From positions 1,612,001 through 1,676,000 of the forward strand of contig LR778134.1 of NCBI GenBank assembly GCA_902809935.1: 64,000 nt of DNA. The letters run 5' to 3'. The first letter of the stretch is position 1; each line of letters begins with the position of its first letter. This stretch comes from Ruminococcaceae bacterium BL-4 (GTDB lineage Bacteria; Bacillota; Clostridia; Oscillospirales; Acutalibacteraceae). A program made the translations under genes and the position numbers. Shown here in pieces: positions 34,745 through 43,232 of this stretch. A model generated the notes under the pieces. The model was given only the letters and a program-made list of their open reading frames with translations. It searched no databases and was not told the origin of the DNA.

Positions 34745-36670
34745 TTATTTCACTTCAGTTTCTGCGTCTTCAATTTCTTTAGAGAGTGTTTCCCATAAAG
34801 ACATTAAATTCTCGTTTTCTGTTTGCAGTGCATTGATTTTTTTCGTCAGTTCCAATGCTGTTTGATAGTCACTGACGATTTCTGGAGATTGCAGTTGCTC
34901 ATTAAGTGCTTGAAGTTCGTTTTCAATTTCATCAATCCGATTTTCTGTTCTGCCTACATCTGCTTTCATTTTTCGCAAATGAGCTTGTTGCTCTTTGCGA
35001 AGCTGATAAGAGTTTTCTTTTTTAGGGGCAGAAAGATCGATCCCTTCTGAGATGGACTGCTCCTTTTTTTGTTCTGCCAGAAAGTCTTCATAGTTTCCTT
35101 TGTAAGGGACAGCACGATCCGGCCTTAAATCATAAATATGGTCGGCAAGTTTATTAATTAAATAACGGTCATGCGAAACAATTAAAAGAGTTCCCTCATA
35201 ATCGAGCAGCGCATTCTCCAGCGCTTCACTGGAGGGAATATCGAGATGGTTGGTAGGTTCATCAAGAAGAAGAAAATTAGAGCGGGAGAGCATCAGCTTT
35301 AAGAGCAATACCCGGGCGCGTTCACCACCGGAAAGAGTTGCAACGGATTTAAAGACATCATCCCCCTGAAATAGGAAAACAGCCAATGCGCTGCGAATTT
35401 GTGTCTGTGTGAGGCTGGGGTAAGAATCCCAAATTTCATCCAAAACATTTTTTTCTGTATGAAGGCCGGTCTGTAATTGGTCGTAATAGCCGACTGAGAC
35501 ACCACTTCCGAAAATGATTGTTCCGCAGTCCGGTTTGTTCTGCCCCAACAGTGTTTTCAGCAGAGAAGTTTTTCCGCAGCCATTAGGACCGAGTAAAAAG
35601 ACGCGTTCCTCACGGCGAATATCAAGGTCAATATTTTCGAAAAGCGGTTTTTCCCCGAAAGTGAGGGAGAGATCCTTTGCCTTTAGGACTTCATCACCGC
35701 TGCGCTGTTTAATTGAAAAATGGAAATGTAAAGTTTGAGCAGCACTTTCAGGAATTTCCAGGGAGTCTTGCAGACGGTCGATTACTTTCAACTTGCTTTC
35801 AGCCGTGCGGATATTCTTTTCTCGGTTCCATTGACGCTGTTGCTTTACCACACCCTCCAGACGATGGATTTCCCGTTGGGTATTTTTGTAGCGTCTGGTT
35901 ACCGTCAGATCGTTTTGTTCTTTTTGCGAAAGATAAGAGGAATATCCGCCTTTATAACAGGTTAGATGTCCATTGGAGAGTTCAAAGGTACGATTGCAGA
36001 GCTTATCAAGAAAATATCGGTCATGGGAAATTACTAAAAAAGCACCGTTAAAATTTCTGAGAAAGTCTTCCAGCCATTCAACACTGGAAATATCAAGGTG
36101 GTTGGTGGGCTCATCCAAAAGAAGCAAATTGGAAGAACTTAGCAGAAGTTTGGCAAGCTGAAGTTTTGCACGCTGGCCTCCGCTTAAAACGCCGATCGGT
36201 TGTCCCATTTGTTCGTCGGTAAAACCAAGTCCGAGAAGAGTACTGCGTGCTCTTGCGCGGCAGGTTAGTCCTCCTCGGCGAAGAAATGTATCACTGAGCA
36301 GGCTTTGACGCTCAATAAGATGATCCATATCCGGGCTGCCTGCACCAATAGCATGTCCGATTTCTTCCAGATTGCGTTCCATTTTCAGAAGATCGGAAAA
36401 GACGGTCAGAACCTCTGCATAGGCAGTCCTTTCTAAATCACGGCAAACATGTTGTTCCATATATCCAATTTGTGTGCGGTTGGCTTTGGAAACGGTTCCT
36501 TCATCTGCAGGCTGCTCTAAAGTCAGTGCTTTTAAAAGCGTCGTTTTGCCGCTGCCATTTGCTCCCACAAGACCGATCCGGTCATTTTGTTGAATTTCGA
36601 AGGAGACATTTTGAAAAACTGTTTCAACTCCAAATGATTTTGACAGTCCGCTTACACTCATCAACCCCAT
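34745..36670 (-). CDS. ABC-F family ATPase
   Basis: A 641-residue soluble protein with two ABC ATPase domains and no membrane helices. Walker A motifs GANGSGKT and GPNGCGKT, signatures LSGGQRAKL and LSGGERARV, and Walker B LLLLDEPTNHLD (twice) are intact. A charged linker between the domains (about residues 240-320, KQEQND...KVIDRLQD) is the region that reaches the ribosomal P/E site in ABC-F factors, and a coiled coil lies at the C-terminus (about 560-635). Closest in layout to YkpA/Uup/YdiF-type translation factors; antibiotic resistance is possible but not indicated. Start ATG 36670 follows AAGGGGG. Confidence 0.9.
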   Translation of the reverse strand: MGLMSVSGLSKSFGVETVFQNVSFEIQQNDRIGLVGANGSGKTTLLKALTLEQPADEGTVSKANRTQIGYMEQHVCRDLERTAYAEVLTVFSDLLKMERNLEEIGHAIGAGSPDMDHLIERQSLLSDTFLRRGGLTCRARARSTLLGLGFTDEQMGQPIGVLSGGQRAKLQLAKLLLSSSNLLLLDEPTNHLDISSVEWLEDFLRNFNGAFLVISHDRYFLDKLCNRTFELSNGHLTCYKGGYSSYLSQKEQNDLTVTRRYKNTQREIHRLEGVVKQQRQWNREKNIRTAESKLKVIDRLQDSLEIPESAAQTLHFHFSIKQRSGDEVLKAKDLSLTFGEKPLFENIDLDIRREERVFLLGPNGCGKTSLLKTLLGQNKPDCGTIIFGSGVSVGYYDQLQTGLHTEKNVLDEIWDSYPSLTQTQIRSALAVFLFQGDDVFKSVATLSGGERARVLLLKLMLSRSNFLLLDEPTNHLDIPSSEALENALLDYEGTLLIVSHDRYLINKLADHIYDLRPDRAVPYKGNYEDFLAEQKKEQSISEGIDLSAPKKENSYQLRKEQQAHLRKMKADVGRTENRIDEIENELQALNEQLQSPEIVSDYQTALELTKKINALQTENENLMSLWETLSKEIEDAETEVK

Positions 36671-36744
36671 TCAAAAATCCCCCTTCAAAAAATCATATAC
36701 CGTCTTATTATACAGAAACAATTTTCTAAAATCAAGATAATCGC

Positions 36745-36773
36745 TTTACGGGGGCATGGAGCAATGCTATAAT
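36745..36773 (+). promoter_or_regulatory. Promoter of the TIM-barrel epimerase gene
   Basis: TTTACG (36745-36750), 17-base spacer, TATAAT (36768-36773). It places transcription start near 36780 and so excludes the in-frame ATG at 36756 as start. Confidence 0.65.
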
Positions 36774-36794
36774 AATTCAGTAGGAGATGATTGC

Positions 36795-37601
36795 GTGCAA
36801 ATCGGGATTTCGACCGCTTGCTTTTATCCGGAAGTATTGGAAAACGGATTTGAAAAGCTGCTCAATTGTGGCTTTCGCTTTTTTGAAGTGTTCGTCAATA
36901 CGTTCTCTGAGCTACACCATCCGTATCTTGACCAGCTTAAAATTCAGGCGGAAAGCCGTGGCGCGAAGATTTTAAGTTTGCATCCGTTTACATCAGGCTT
37001 TGAGAGCTTTCTGCTTTTTTCGGCCTATGAGCGTCGGTTCGAAGACGGTATGGAATTTTATCGCCAGTATTTTGAGGCAGCGGCGTTTTTAGGCGCAGAA
37101 ATTTTAGTGCTGCACGGACAGAGAAAAGAGCGCGCAGGGGATATTCCGGAAGAGATCTATTTTGAACGTTATCATCGCCTTTTTGAGCTTGGAAAAACTT
37201 ATGGAATTACACTTGCACAGGAAAATGTAAATGCATTTTGCAGCGAAAATCCGGAGTTTTTACACCGTATGCGGTCTTATCTGCACGGGGATTGCGCATT
37301 TGTTCTTGATTTGAAACAGGCAGTGCGGTCTGGTCATGATCCGTTTGAGACTTGTGCACAGATGGGAGAACAATTAATACATATTCACCTTAATGATCAT
37401 AAGCCCGGAAAAGATTGTTTGCTGCCAGGCCGGGGAATTACGGATTATGGTCGCCTGATGAGGCAGCTTAAACGGCAGAACTATAAAGGAAACTTAATTA
37501 TTGAAGTTTATCGGAAGAATTTTGGTGGTCGTCAGGATCTGATTGAGGCGAAGCGAAAGGCGGAAGCAATCCAAAAATATTTTTACACAATATCATCTTG
37601 A
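36795..37601 (+). CDS. Sugar phosphate isomerase/epimerase-like TIM-barrel protein
   Basis: A 268-residue protein with the xylose-isomerase-like TIM-barrel fold (AP endonuclease family 2). GTG 36795 is chosen: TAGGAG lies just upstream and a promoter covers the longer ATG. QIGISTACFYPE at the start, LHPFTSGFE, VLHGQRKER, ITLAQENVNAFCS, FVLDLKQAVRSGHDPF, LIHIHLNDH and LIIEVYRKNFG give the usual strand-end Glu/His/Asp metal ligands. Members isomerise or epimerise sugars and inositols; the substrate is not determinable here. Single gene before nrdR. Confidence 0.85.
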   Translation: MQIGISTACFYPEVLENGFEKLLNCGFRFFEVFVNTFSELHHPYLDQLKIQAESRGAKILSLHPFTSGFESFLLFSAYERRFEDGMEFYRQYFEAAAFLGAEILVLHGQRKERAGDIPEEIYFERYHRLFELGKTYGITLAQENVNAFCSENPEFLHRMRSYLHGDCAFVLDLKQAVRSGHDPFETCAQMGEQLIHIHLNDHKPGKDCLLPGRGITDYGRLMRQLKRQNYKGNLIIEVYRKNFGGRQDLIEAKRKAEAIQKYFYTISS

Positions 37602-37627
37602 ATTTCAGAAAAAATTCGTGTTATAAT
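37598..37627 (+). promoter_or_regulatory. Promoter of nrdR
   Basis: TTGAAT (37598-37603), 18-base spacer, TATAAT (37622-37627). Confidence 0.65.
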
Positions 37628-37674
37628 AAAAATATTGGGATTATGTGTTGGAATTATAATAAGGAGGTAGGCTG

Positions 37675-38133
37675 ATGAAATGTCCATATTGTGGAAATGA
37701 AGAAAGCAAAGTGATTGACTCTCGGCCGACAGATGAAGGAGAGCGAATTCGCCGCCGCCGGGAATGCCTTAAATGCGCAAAAAGATTTACGACTTATGAA
37801 ATCATTGAAACGGTTCCGATTATCGTTATTAAGCGAGACAAATCCCGCGAAACATTTGATCGAAATAAATTGTTGAATGGCCTCCTGCGTGCTTGTGAAA
37901 AGCGGCCGATTTCGGTAGATCAACTGGAGCGTGTTGTGGATGAAATCGAAAACATGCTTCAAAATTCTTTGGATCGAGAAGTTCCGTCTTCTTTGATTGG
38001 CGAATATGCAATGAAACAACTGCAGAAAATCGACGAAGTCGCTTATGTTCGGTTTGCGTCGGTTTATCGTCAGTTTCAGGATATCGACACTTTTATGGAA
38101 GAACTTAGCCGTATCATGAAAAATAAAAAATAG
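37675..38133 (+). CDS. nrdR: Transcriptional repressor NrdR
   Basis: A 152-residue protein: zinc ribbon [16 protein letters not shown]...[12 protein letters not shown] at the N-terminus, then the ATP-cone ([28 protein letters not shown]). NrdR senses ATP/dATP and represses ribonucleotide reductase genes. All four zinc cysteines are present and the length is normal. ATG 37675 has AAGGAGG. It ends at TAG in front of a strong terminator, showing that TAG is an ordinary stop here. No nrd genes are in the window. Confidence 0.96.
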   Translation: MKCPYCGNEESKVIDSRPTDEGERIRRRRECLKCAKRFTTYEIIETVPIIVIKRDKSRETFDRNKLLNGLLRACEKRPISVDQLERVVDEIENMLQNSLDREVPSSLIGEYAMKQLQKIDEVAYVRFASVYRQFQDIDTFMEELSRIMKNKK

Positions 38134-38161
38134 AACATAGGGAAAGACCTTTGATCTTAAA

Positions 38162-38202
38162 ATGGTGTGTATTGCCTATTTTGCAGTGCACATCATTTTT
38201 TA
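38162..38202 (+). terminator. Terminator after nrdR
   Basis: Fourteen-base arms 38162-38175 and 38183-38196 with G-U pairs, followed by TTTTTT. Between 38203 and 38323 a short unsupported open frame is seen but no gene. Confidence 0.8.
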
Positions 38203-38323
38203 TTGTGAGTTAGATGGTAGCTTACTATTTTTAATATTGATCCTCAAGACGTGGAAAAAATTGCAGCTCGAATATTCTCCCGCTTTATGAAAGAAAACAA
38301 AAATAATAGAAAAAATAACAGGA

Positions 38324-38352
38324 TTGACATTTTTTTATTTTTGTATTAATAT
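38324..38352 (+). promoter_or_regulatory. Promoter of murA
   Basis: TTGACA (38324-38329), 17-base spacer, TAATAT (38347-38352), leading to a leader of about 150 bases before TTG 38512. Confidence 0.7.
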
Positions 38353-38511
38353 AAAAAAGTGTTTATAGATAACTTTACATAATTGCAATTTTTAAGATGA
38401 AGAATTGTAAAATATTGTATTTTGATAATTGAGTCTGTTTGAATGATAAAAACAGAGTATACTAGAGTTAGAGCTGAAATATTTCTCTTTAAAAATGGGA
38501 GAGTGCTGAGT

Positions 38512-39795
38512 TTGGATAAATTTGTAATTACAGGCGGCCGCCGCTTGGAAGGCGAAGTTAATATTAGCGGAGCTAAAAATGCAGCGGTTGCTATTATACC
38601 TGCGGTGGCATTATCTGATGATGTGTGCCGCTTGGAAAATATACCAGAGATTACAGACGTTGCTTCTATGCTGCATATTTTGCGTGACTTGGGGGCAAAG
38701 GTTCGTTGGGTTAACCATACCACTGTAGAAATTGATCCCCGCCCTATGAATAGTTATGTGGCTTCTTATGAATTGTCGCATAAAATTCGTGGCTCTTATT
38801 ATCTTTTGGGAGCACTTTTGGGCAGATTTCATCATTCGGTGGTTCCATTGCCAGGCGGCTGCTATCTTGGGGTTCGGCCGATTGACCAACATTTAAAAGG
38901 ATTTGCTGCTTTGGGGGCGTCTTATACGCTTTCCGGCGGTATGGTAGATGTACAGAGTGATCATCTGCACGGTGGAAATGTTTATCTGGATGTTGTTTCA
39001 GTAGGTGCGACGATGAACATTATGCTGGCAGCAGTAAAAGCTCCGGGCATGACGGTGATTGAGAATGCAGCCAAAGAGCCGCATATTGTTGATTTGGCAA
39101 ACTTTTTGACGACAATGGGTGCGGATGTTCGTGGTGCTGGTACCGATGTAATTAAGATTCACGGAGTGGATCATCTCTGTGGGACAACCTATTCGATTAT
39201 TCCGGATCAAATTGAGGCTGGAACTTATATGGTGGCTGCTGCCGCGACCGGTGGAGACGTGTTGGTGAAAAATGTAATTCCGAAACATTTGGAATCCATT
39301 ACGGCAAAGCTGGAAGAGATGGGAGTCGAAGTGACAGAATTTGATGAGGCTGTTCGTGTACGCAATACGGGAGTCCTCAACAAATGTAATATCAAAACAA
39401 TGCCACATCCGGGCTTCCCAACAGATATGCAGCCACAGTTTTCGGTTTTGCTTTCTCTGGCGAATGGAACCAGCATGGTGAATGAAAGTGTTTGGGACAA
39501 TCGTTTTCGCTATGTGGAAGAACTGCGCAAAATGGGTGCTCAGATTTCGGTTGATGGAAAACTTGCAGTGATTGAGGGCGTTGATCATCTCAATGCGGCT
39601 CCTGTACACGCATGCGATCTTCGTGCCGGTGCGGCAATGGTGATTGCAGCTTTGGCTGCAAATGGGACTAGCACGATCGAAGGAATTCATTATATTGAAC
39701 GCGGTTATGAGCACATCGTTGAGAAGATTCAGGCTCTGGGGGGTCAGATTGAACGGGTTACGGAAGAAAATCCCATAGGAGCGCAGGTAGTATAA
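38512..39795 (+). CDS. murA: UDP-N-acetylglucosamine 1-carboxyvinyltransferase
   Basis: A 427-residue enolpyruvyl transferase, the first committed step of peptidoglycan synthesis. TTG 38512 is chosen as start because GGGAGAG lies 7 bases upstream and the product then begins DKFVITGGRRLEGEVNISGAKN-like, the usual MurA N-terminus; an ATG at 38443 would add 23 residues without a ribosome site. The catalytic loop LPGGCYLGVRPIDQHLKG places the fosfomycin-sensitive Cys at residue 117. The GFPTDMQPQF motif near residue 303 is intact. Followed by a terminator and walJ. Confidence 0.93.
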   Translation: MDKFVITGGRRLEGEVNISGAKNAAVAIIPAVALSDDVCRLENIPEITDVASMLHILRDLGAKVRWVNHTTVEIDPRPMNSYVASYELSHKIRGSYYLLGALLGRFHHSVVPLPGGCYLGVRPIDQHLKGFAALGASYTLSGGMVDVQSDHLHGGNVYLDVVSVGATMNIMLAAVKAPGMTVIENAAKEPHIVDLANFLTTMGADVRGAGTDVIKIHGVDHLCGTTYSIIPDQIEAGTYMVAAAATGGDVLVKNVIPKHLESITAKLEEMGVEVTEFDEAVRVRNTGVLNKCNIKTMPHPGFPTDMQPQFSVLLSLANGTSMVNESVWDNRFRYVEELRKMGAQISVDGKLAVIEGVDHLNAAPVHACDLRAGAAMVIAALAANGTSTIEGIHYIERGYEHIVEKIQALGGQIERVTEENPIGAQVV

Positions 39796-39803
39796 AAATC
39801 CTT

Positions 39804-39834
39804 AAGGGATGACGATTGGTCATCCCTTTTTTCT
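39804..39834 (+). terminator. Terminator after murA
   Basis: AAGGGATGAC (39804-39813) and GTCATCCCTT (39819-39828) arms followed by TTTT. Confidence 0.88.
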
Positions 39835-39853
39835 TTTTAGGGGGAAATGCGAT

Positions 39854-40645
39854 TTGGCGAGATTTTGCCCACTGTTTAGTGGAAGCAGCGGAAACAGTTA
39901 TTACATAGGCTCTGCAGGAGCAGGAATTTTAATAGATGCCGGCCGGAGCGCCAGACAACTAGTTCAGCGCATGGAATTGTGTGAAATCGATCCGAAAACG
40001 ATCCAGGCAATTTTTGTAACGCATGAACATTCCGACCATGTTTCGGGACTGCGAGTTTTGGCTTCCCGCTTAAAAGTTCCGGTCTATGCATCGAATGGAA
40101 CGCTTGGAGCATTGGAAAATTTAAAAATTGCCAATGGAAGTTTTCATGCTTTTCCGCTTGATTGGAACGGGACTAATTGTGCAGGGATGCGCATTACACC
40201 ATTTCATGTTCCGCATGACTGTGCCGAAGGAGTCGGCTATCGAGTGGAAACGTCAGATGGACGAACCGCGGCTTTTGCAACCGATCTTGGCCATTTTACA
40301 GAGGAAGTACGATGCCATATTATGGGAGCCGATTTGGTGGTCCTTGAATCTAATCACGACGTGGGAATGCTCCAAAATGGACCTTATCCATACCCACTCA
40401 AAAAGCGGATCCTTTCGGATACCGGACATCTTTCCAATATTGCCTGTGCGGATGCTGTTTCGGAGCTTGTTCGTATGGGGGCTGCCAGATTCTTTTTGGC
40501 ACATTTGAGCCGTGAAAATAATACGCCGGAGATTGCGCTGCAGACAACGCTTTGTGCACTCACTATGGAAGGGATGAATCAGGGAACGGATTTTGATCTT
40601 TCGGTAGCACCTCGGGAAAACCCCGGAAACTTTACGGTGTTTTAA
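39854..40645 (+). CDS. walJ: Metallo-beta-lactamase-fold hydrolase WalJ/YycJ
   Basis: A 263-residue MBL-fold protein. TTG 39854 is chosen since GGGGGAAAT lies upstream and the product begins ARFCPLFSGSSGNSYYIG, the family opening. THEHSDHVSGL is the metal-binding HxHxDH motif; FHVPHDCAEGVGYRVE, FATDLGHF and VVLESNHDVGML supply further ligands. YycJ/WalJ is a presumed nuclease linked to cell-wall regulation and DNA repair fidelity in Bacillus and Streptococcus. Here it lies with rlmH 12 bases downstream, a linkage also seen in Bacillus and Staphylococcus (walJ...rlmH). Confidence 0.9.
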   Translation: MARFCPLFSGSSGNSYYIGSAGAGILIDAGRSARQLVQRMELCEIDPKTIQAIFVTHEHSDHVSGLRVLASRLKVPVYASNGTLGALENLKIANGSFHAFPLDWNGTNCAGMRITPFHVPHDCAEGVGYRVETSDGRTAAFATDLGHFTEEVRCHIMGADLVVLESNHDVGMLQNGPYPYPLKKRILSDTGHLSNIACADAVSELVRMGAARFFLAHLSRENNTPEIALQTTLCALTMEGMNQGTDFDLSVAPRENPGNFTVF

Positions 40646-40656
40646 GGAGAGGAAAA

Positions 40657-41136
40657 ATGCTGAATGTACAAATTGTTTGTATCGGAAAACTAAAAGAATC
40701 CTATTGGCGTTTGGCCTGCAGTGAGTATGAAAAACGTATGCAGAGTTTTGCAAAGTTTTCCATTCGGGAATTATCGGAATGTCGTTTACCGGAAAATCCA
40801 AGCCCAGCTCAAATTAAGGCAGCATTACGGGAAGAAGGGGAGCATATTCTTTCTGAGTGCAAAAATGCGGAAATAGTTCCACTCTGTATTGAGGGAAAAG
40901 AGATTTCTTCTCCAGATCTTGCAAAATGGATTGAAAATAAAGCAGTTTCTGGAGTCAGTTCCATTTCTTTTGTAATCGGAAGCAGCTTTGGTCTTGATGA
41001 TTCCGTAAAAGGATCAGGAAATTTACGTCTTTCAATGTCACCAATGACATTTCCGCATCAGTTGGCACGCGTGATGCTCTGTGAACAAATTTATCGTTCT
41101 TTTCAAATTTTGAATCATGGAAAATATCATAAATGA
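40657..41136 (+). CDS. rlmH: 23S rRNA pseudouridine-1915 N3-methyltransferase
   Basis: A 159-residue SPOUT methyltransferase of standard length. VQIVCIGKLKESYWRLAC at the start, ALREEGEHIL, LCIEGKEISSPDLAKWIE, SFVIGSSFGLDDSV and the knot-forming RLSMSPMTFPHQLARVMLCEQIYRSFQI are diagnostic. It methylates pseudouridine 1915 in helix 69. GGAGAGG precedes the ATG. Its stop overlaps a possible start of the patatin-like gene (ATGA at 41133). Confidence 0.95.
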   Translation: MLNVQIVCIGKLKESYWRLACSEYEKRMQSFAKFSIRELSECRLPENPSPAQIKAALREEGEHILSECKNAEIVPLCIEGKEISSPDLAKWIENKAVSGVSSISFVIGSSFGLDDSVKGSGNLRLSMSPMTFPHQLARVMLCEQIYRSFQILNHGKYHK

Positions 41137-41144
41137 GGCGAATT

Positions 41145-41990
41145 ATGATGAAAACAGGAGTAGTTGATGTTGGCGGCGGACTGCGAGGAATTTATGGAGC
41201 CGGTGTGTTCGATTATTGTTTGTTGAAAGAGATCAAGTTTGACGAATGTATCGGGGTGTCCGCAGGCAGCGCAAATATTGTGGCCTATCTGGCCGGTCAG
41301 CGCGGAAGAAATTTACGGTATTACCGCGACTATGCCTTTCGGCCAAATTACATGAGCTTACATAATTTAGTTCATGGGGGATCTTATCTGGACCTTAATT
41401 ATGTTTATGGAGTTCTCAGTAATTCGGATGGAGAATATCCTTTGGATTATCCAAAAATTGTAGAAAATCCGGCAGAAATGAAAGTGGTGGCTTCTGAAGC
41501 AGTGAGCGGAAGAGTAAAATATTTTGATAAAAATGATTTTTTAAAGGATGATTACGGAATCCTTGGCGCTTCTTCTGCGATTCCGGTCGTTTGCCGTCCT
41601 TATCCGTTTCATGGAACTCTTTATTTTGATGGCGCGCTCAGTGATCCGGTTCCGGTGCAAAAGGCCTTGCAGGATGGCTGTGAGCGAGTTGTTGTGATTT
41701 TGACAAAACCACGGAATTTAATTCGTACTTCCAGTGGAGATGACCATTTTGTGCGTATTTTGCGCCGCAGATATCCGAAAGCAGCACGAAATCTTCATCT
41801 TCGGGCAAAAAGGTACAACGAGGGTGTTGCTTTTGCCAAAGCATTGGAGGAAAAAGGGAAGGCAGTAATTATAGCACCGGATCAGATTGCCGGGATCAAT
41901 ACGCTTACTAAAAACAAAAATATGCTGGAACATCTTTATCAGAAAGGGTTCAAAGACGCAGAGGCAATCGAAGCTTTTTTAGGGCAGTAA
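41145..41990 (+). CDS. Patatin-like phospholipase family protein
   Basis: A 281-residue patatin-like hydrolase. VDVGGGLRGIYGAGV is the oxyanion loop, IGVSAGSAN holds the catalytic Ser (about residue 39) and LYFDGALSDPVPV near 163 the catalytic Asp, giving an intact Ser-Asp dyad. ATG 41145 or 41148 suits the GAGGCG site; ATG 41133 overlapping rlmH is the longer alternative. Bacterial members hydrolyse membrane lipids or act as esterases. Followed by a small GCCT/AGGC hairpin and 300 AT-rich bases. Confidence 0.87.
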   Translation: MMKTGVVDVGGGLRGIYGAGVFDYCLLKEIKFDECIGVSAGSANIVAYLAGQRGRNLRYYRDYAFRPNYMSLHNLVHGGSYLDLNYVYGVLSNSDGEYPLDYPKIVENPAEMKVVASEAVSGRVKYFDKNDFLKDDYGILGASSAIPVVCRPYPFHGTLYFDGALSDPVPVQKALQDGCERVVVILTKPRNLIRTSSGDDHFVRILRRRYPKAARNLHLRAKRYNEGVAFAKALEEKGKAVIIAPDQIAGINTLTKNKNMLEHLYQKGFKDAEAIEAFLGQ

Positions 41991-42189
41991 GACGATCAAT
42001 GGCCAAAAACATTTTGCATAAATAGAAAAATAATCTTCAAAATTCAAAAAAATAAAATGGAATTTTAAGAGATTTTTAAAATTGTAATGAAATTTTTAAA
42101 AAAGTGTTATGCAAATTCTCGAAAATTCAGCAAAAAATTCGCAAAACTTGTGCAGAAAATGAAATGCCTCTTTTAAAAGGCAAAAAACA

Positions 42190-42218
42190 TTGACACAACC
42201 TGTAAAATATAATAAAAT
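42190..42218 (+). promoter_or_regulatory. Promoter of dapF
   Basis: TTGACA (42190-42195), 17-base spacer, TAAAAT (42213-42218). Confidence 0.7.
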
Positions 42219-42246
42219 ATGAGAGTCAAAACGAATACAGTTTAAA

Positions 42247-42291
42247 TGGCAAGGAGGTTCTGAAAACAGGGCGGCTTTGCCATTTTCTATT
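42247..42291 (+). terminator. Attenuator-like hairpin in the dapF leader
   Basis: ATGGCAA at about 42247-42253 pairs with TTGCCAT at about 42274-42280, followed by TTTCTATTTTT. It lies between the dapF promoter and start, and its loop begins with AAGGAGG that has no start codon behind it. Could be an attenuator. The upstream stretch 41991-42189 is AT-rich without genes. Confidence 0.45.
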
Positions 42292-42316
42292 TTTGAAAAC
42301 AAGAAGGGGTGATTTC

Positions 42317-43150
42317 TTGAGATTCACAAAAATGCAGGGAATTGGGAATGATTATATCTATATTAATTGCTTTGAAGAAAAAGTCCCAGATCCCGCAGCT
42401 TTGAGCATTCGTTTGTCAGACCGGCATTTCGGAATTGGTTCAGATGGAATCATTCTGATTAAGCCGAGCAGACAGGCAGACTGTGAGATGGATATTTATA
42501 ATGCAGATGGTTCTCGTGCCATGATGTGTGGCAATGGAATTCGATGTGTTGGAAAATATGTGTATGATCATGGAATCTGCAAAAAAGATGTGCTGCGGGT
42601 TGATACCCAAAGCGGAGTGAAAACGCTTTATCTTAATGTTCAGAATGGCACTGTTCAATCGGTACGTGTTAATATGGGAGCCCCAATTTTGAACCCTGCT
42701 CAGATCCCAGCGGATTTTCCAGGAGATCGCGCGGTCAATGTGCCGCTTTTGGTGGACGGAAAAGAATATCACGTCACCTGCGTATCTATGGGAAATCCAC
42801 ATTGTGTAACTTTTGTAAAAGACGTCGCTTCTCTTGATTTAGCGGCGATTGGGCCTTCTTTTGAGCGCCATCCGGCATTTTCGCAGAGAGTCAATACAGA
42901 GTTCGTTGAAGTGCTTTCTGATCACGAGGTAAATATGCGTGTTTGGGAGCGCGGCAGCGGAGAAACTTGGGCTTGCGGAACCGGGGCGTGTGCTTCGGCA
43001 GTTGCCTGTATCTTAAATGGGATTACCTGTCACAGTGTGCTGCTGCATCTGCGCGGTGGAGATTTACAGGTAAGCTGGGATGAAAAAGAAAATACCGTTT
43101 GGATGGAAGGGCCGGCAGTAACTGTTTTTGATGGAGAAATTAAAGTCTGA
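42317..43150 (+). CDS. dapF: Diaminopimelate epimerase
   Basis: A 277-residue epimerase converting LL- to meso-diaminopimelate for lysine and peptidoglycan. TTG 42317 is the start: AAGAAGGGGTGA lies just upstream and the product begins RFTKMQGIGNDYIYI as usual; the upstream TTG 42293 is not supported. The two catalytic cysteines are in AMMCGNGIRC and TWACGTGACAS. NADGS and GNPHC motifs are intact. The LL-DAP aminotransferase that makes its substrate follows after 82 bases. Confidence 0.95.
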   Translation: MRFTKMQGIGNDYIYINCFEEKVPDPAALSIRLSDRHFGIGSDGIILIKPSRQADCEMDIYNADGSRAMMCGNGIRCVGKYVYDHGICKKDVLRVDTQSGVKTLYLNVQNGTVQSVRVNMGAPILNPAQIPADFPGDRAVNVPLLVDGKEYHVTCVSMGNPHCVTFVKDVASLDLAAIGPSFERHPAFSQRVNTEFVEVLSDHEVNMRVWERGSGETWACGTGACASAVACILNGITCHSVLLHLRGGDLQVSWDEKENTVWMEGPAVTVFDGEIKV

Positions 43151-43232
43151 TAATAATTCAATATTAACATAGAGAAACATAGTTGATCTTTATTATATAG
43201 TAGCTAGTAGCGAACAAAGGAGTGTTTTAGCG

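Noticed and set aside
36756-36794. ATG 36756 as start of the TIM-barrel gene
   Set aside because: It lies upstream of or within the promoter -10 (36768-36773) and has no ribosome site; GTG 36795 fits both.
38221-38346. Short open frame (DPQDVEKIAARIFSRFMKEN...) between nrdR and murA
   Set aside because: Amino-acid composition looks gene-like, but there is no start codon with a ribosome site and it overlaps the murA promoter; at most a gene remnant.
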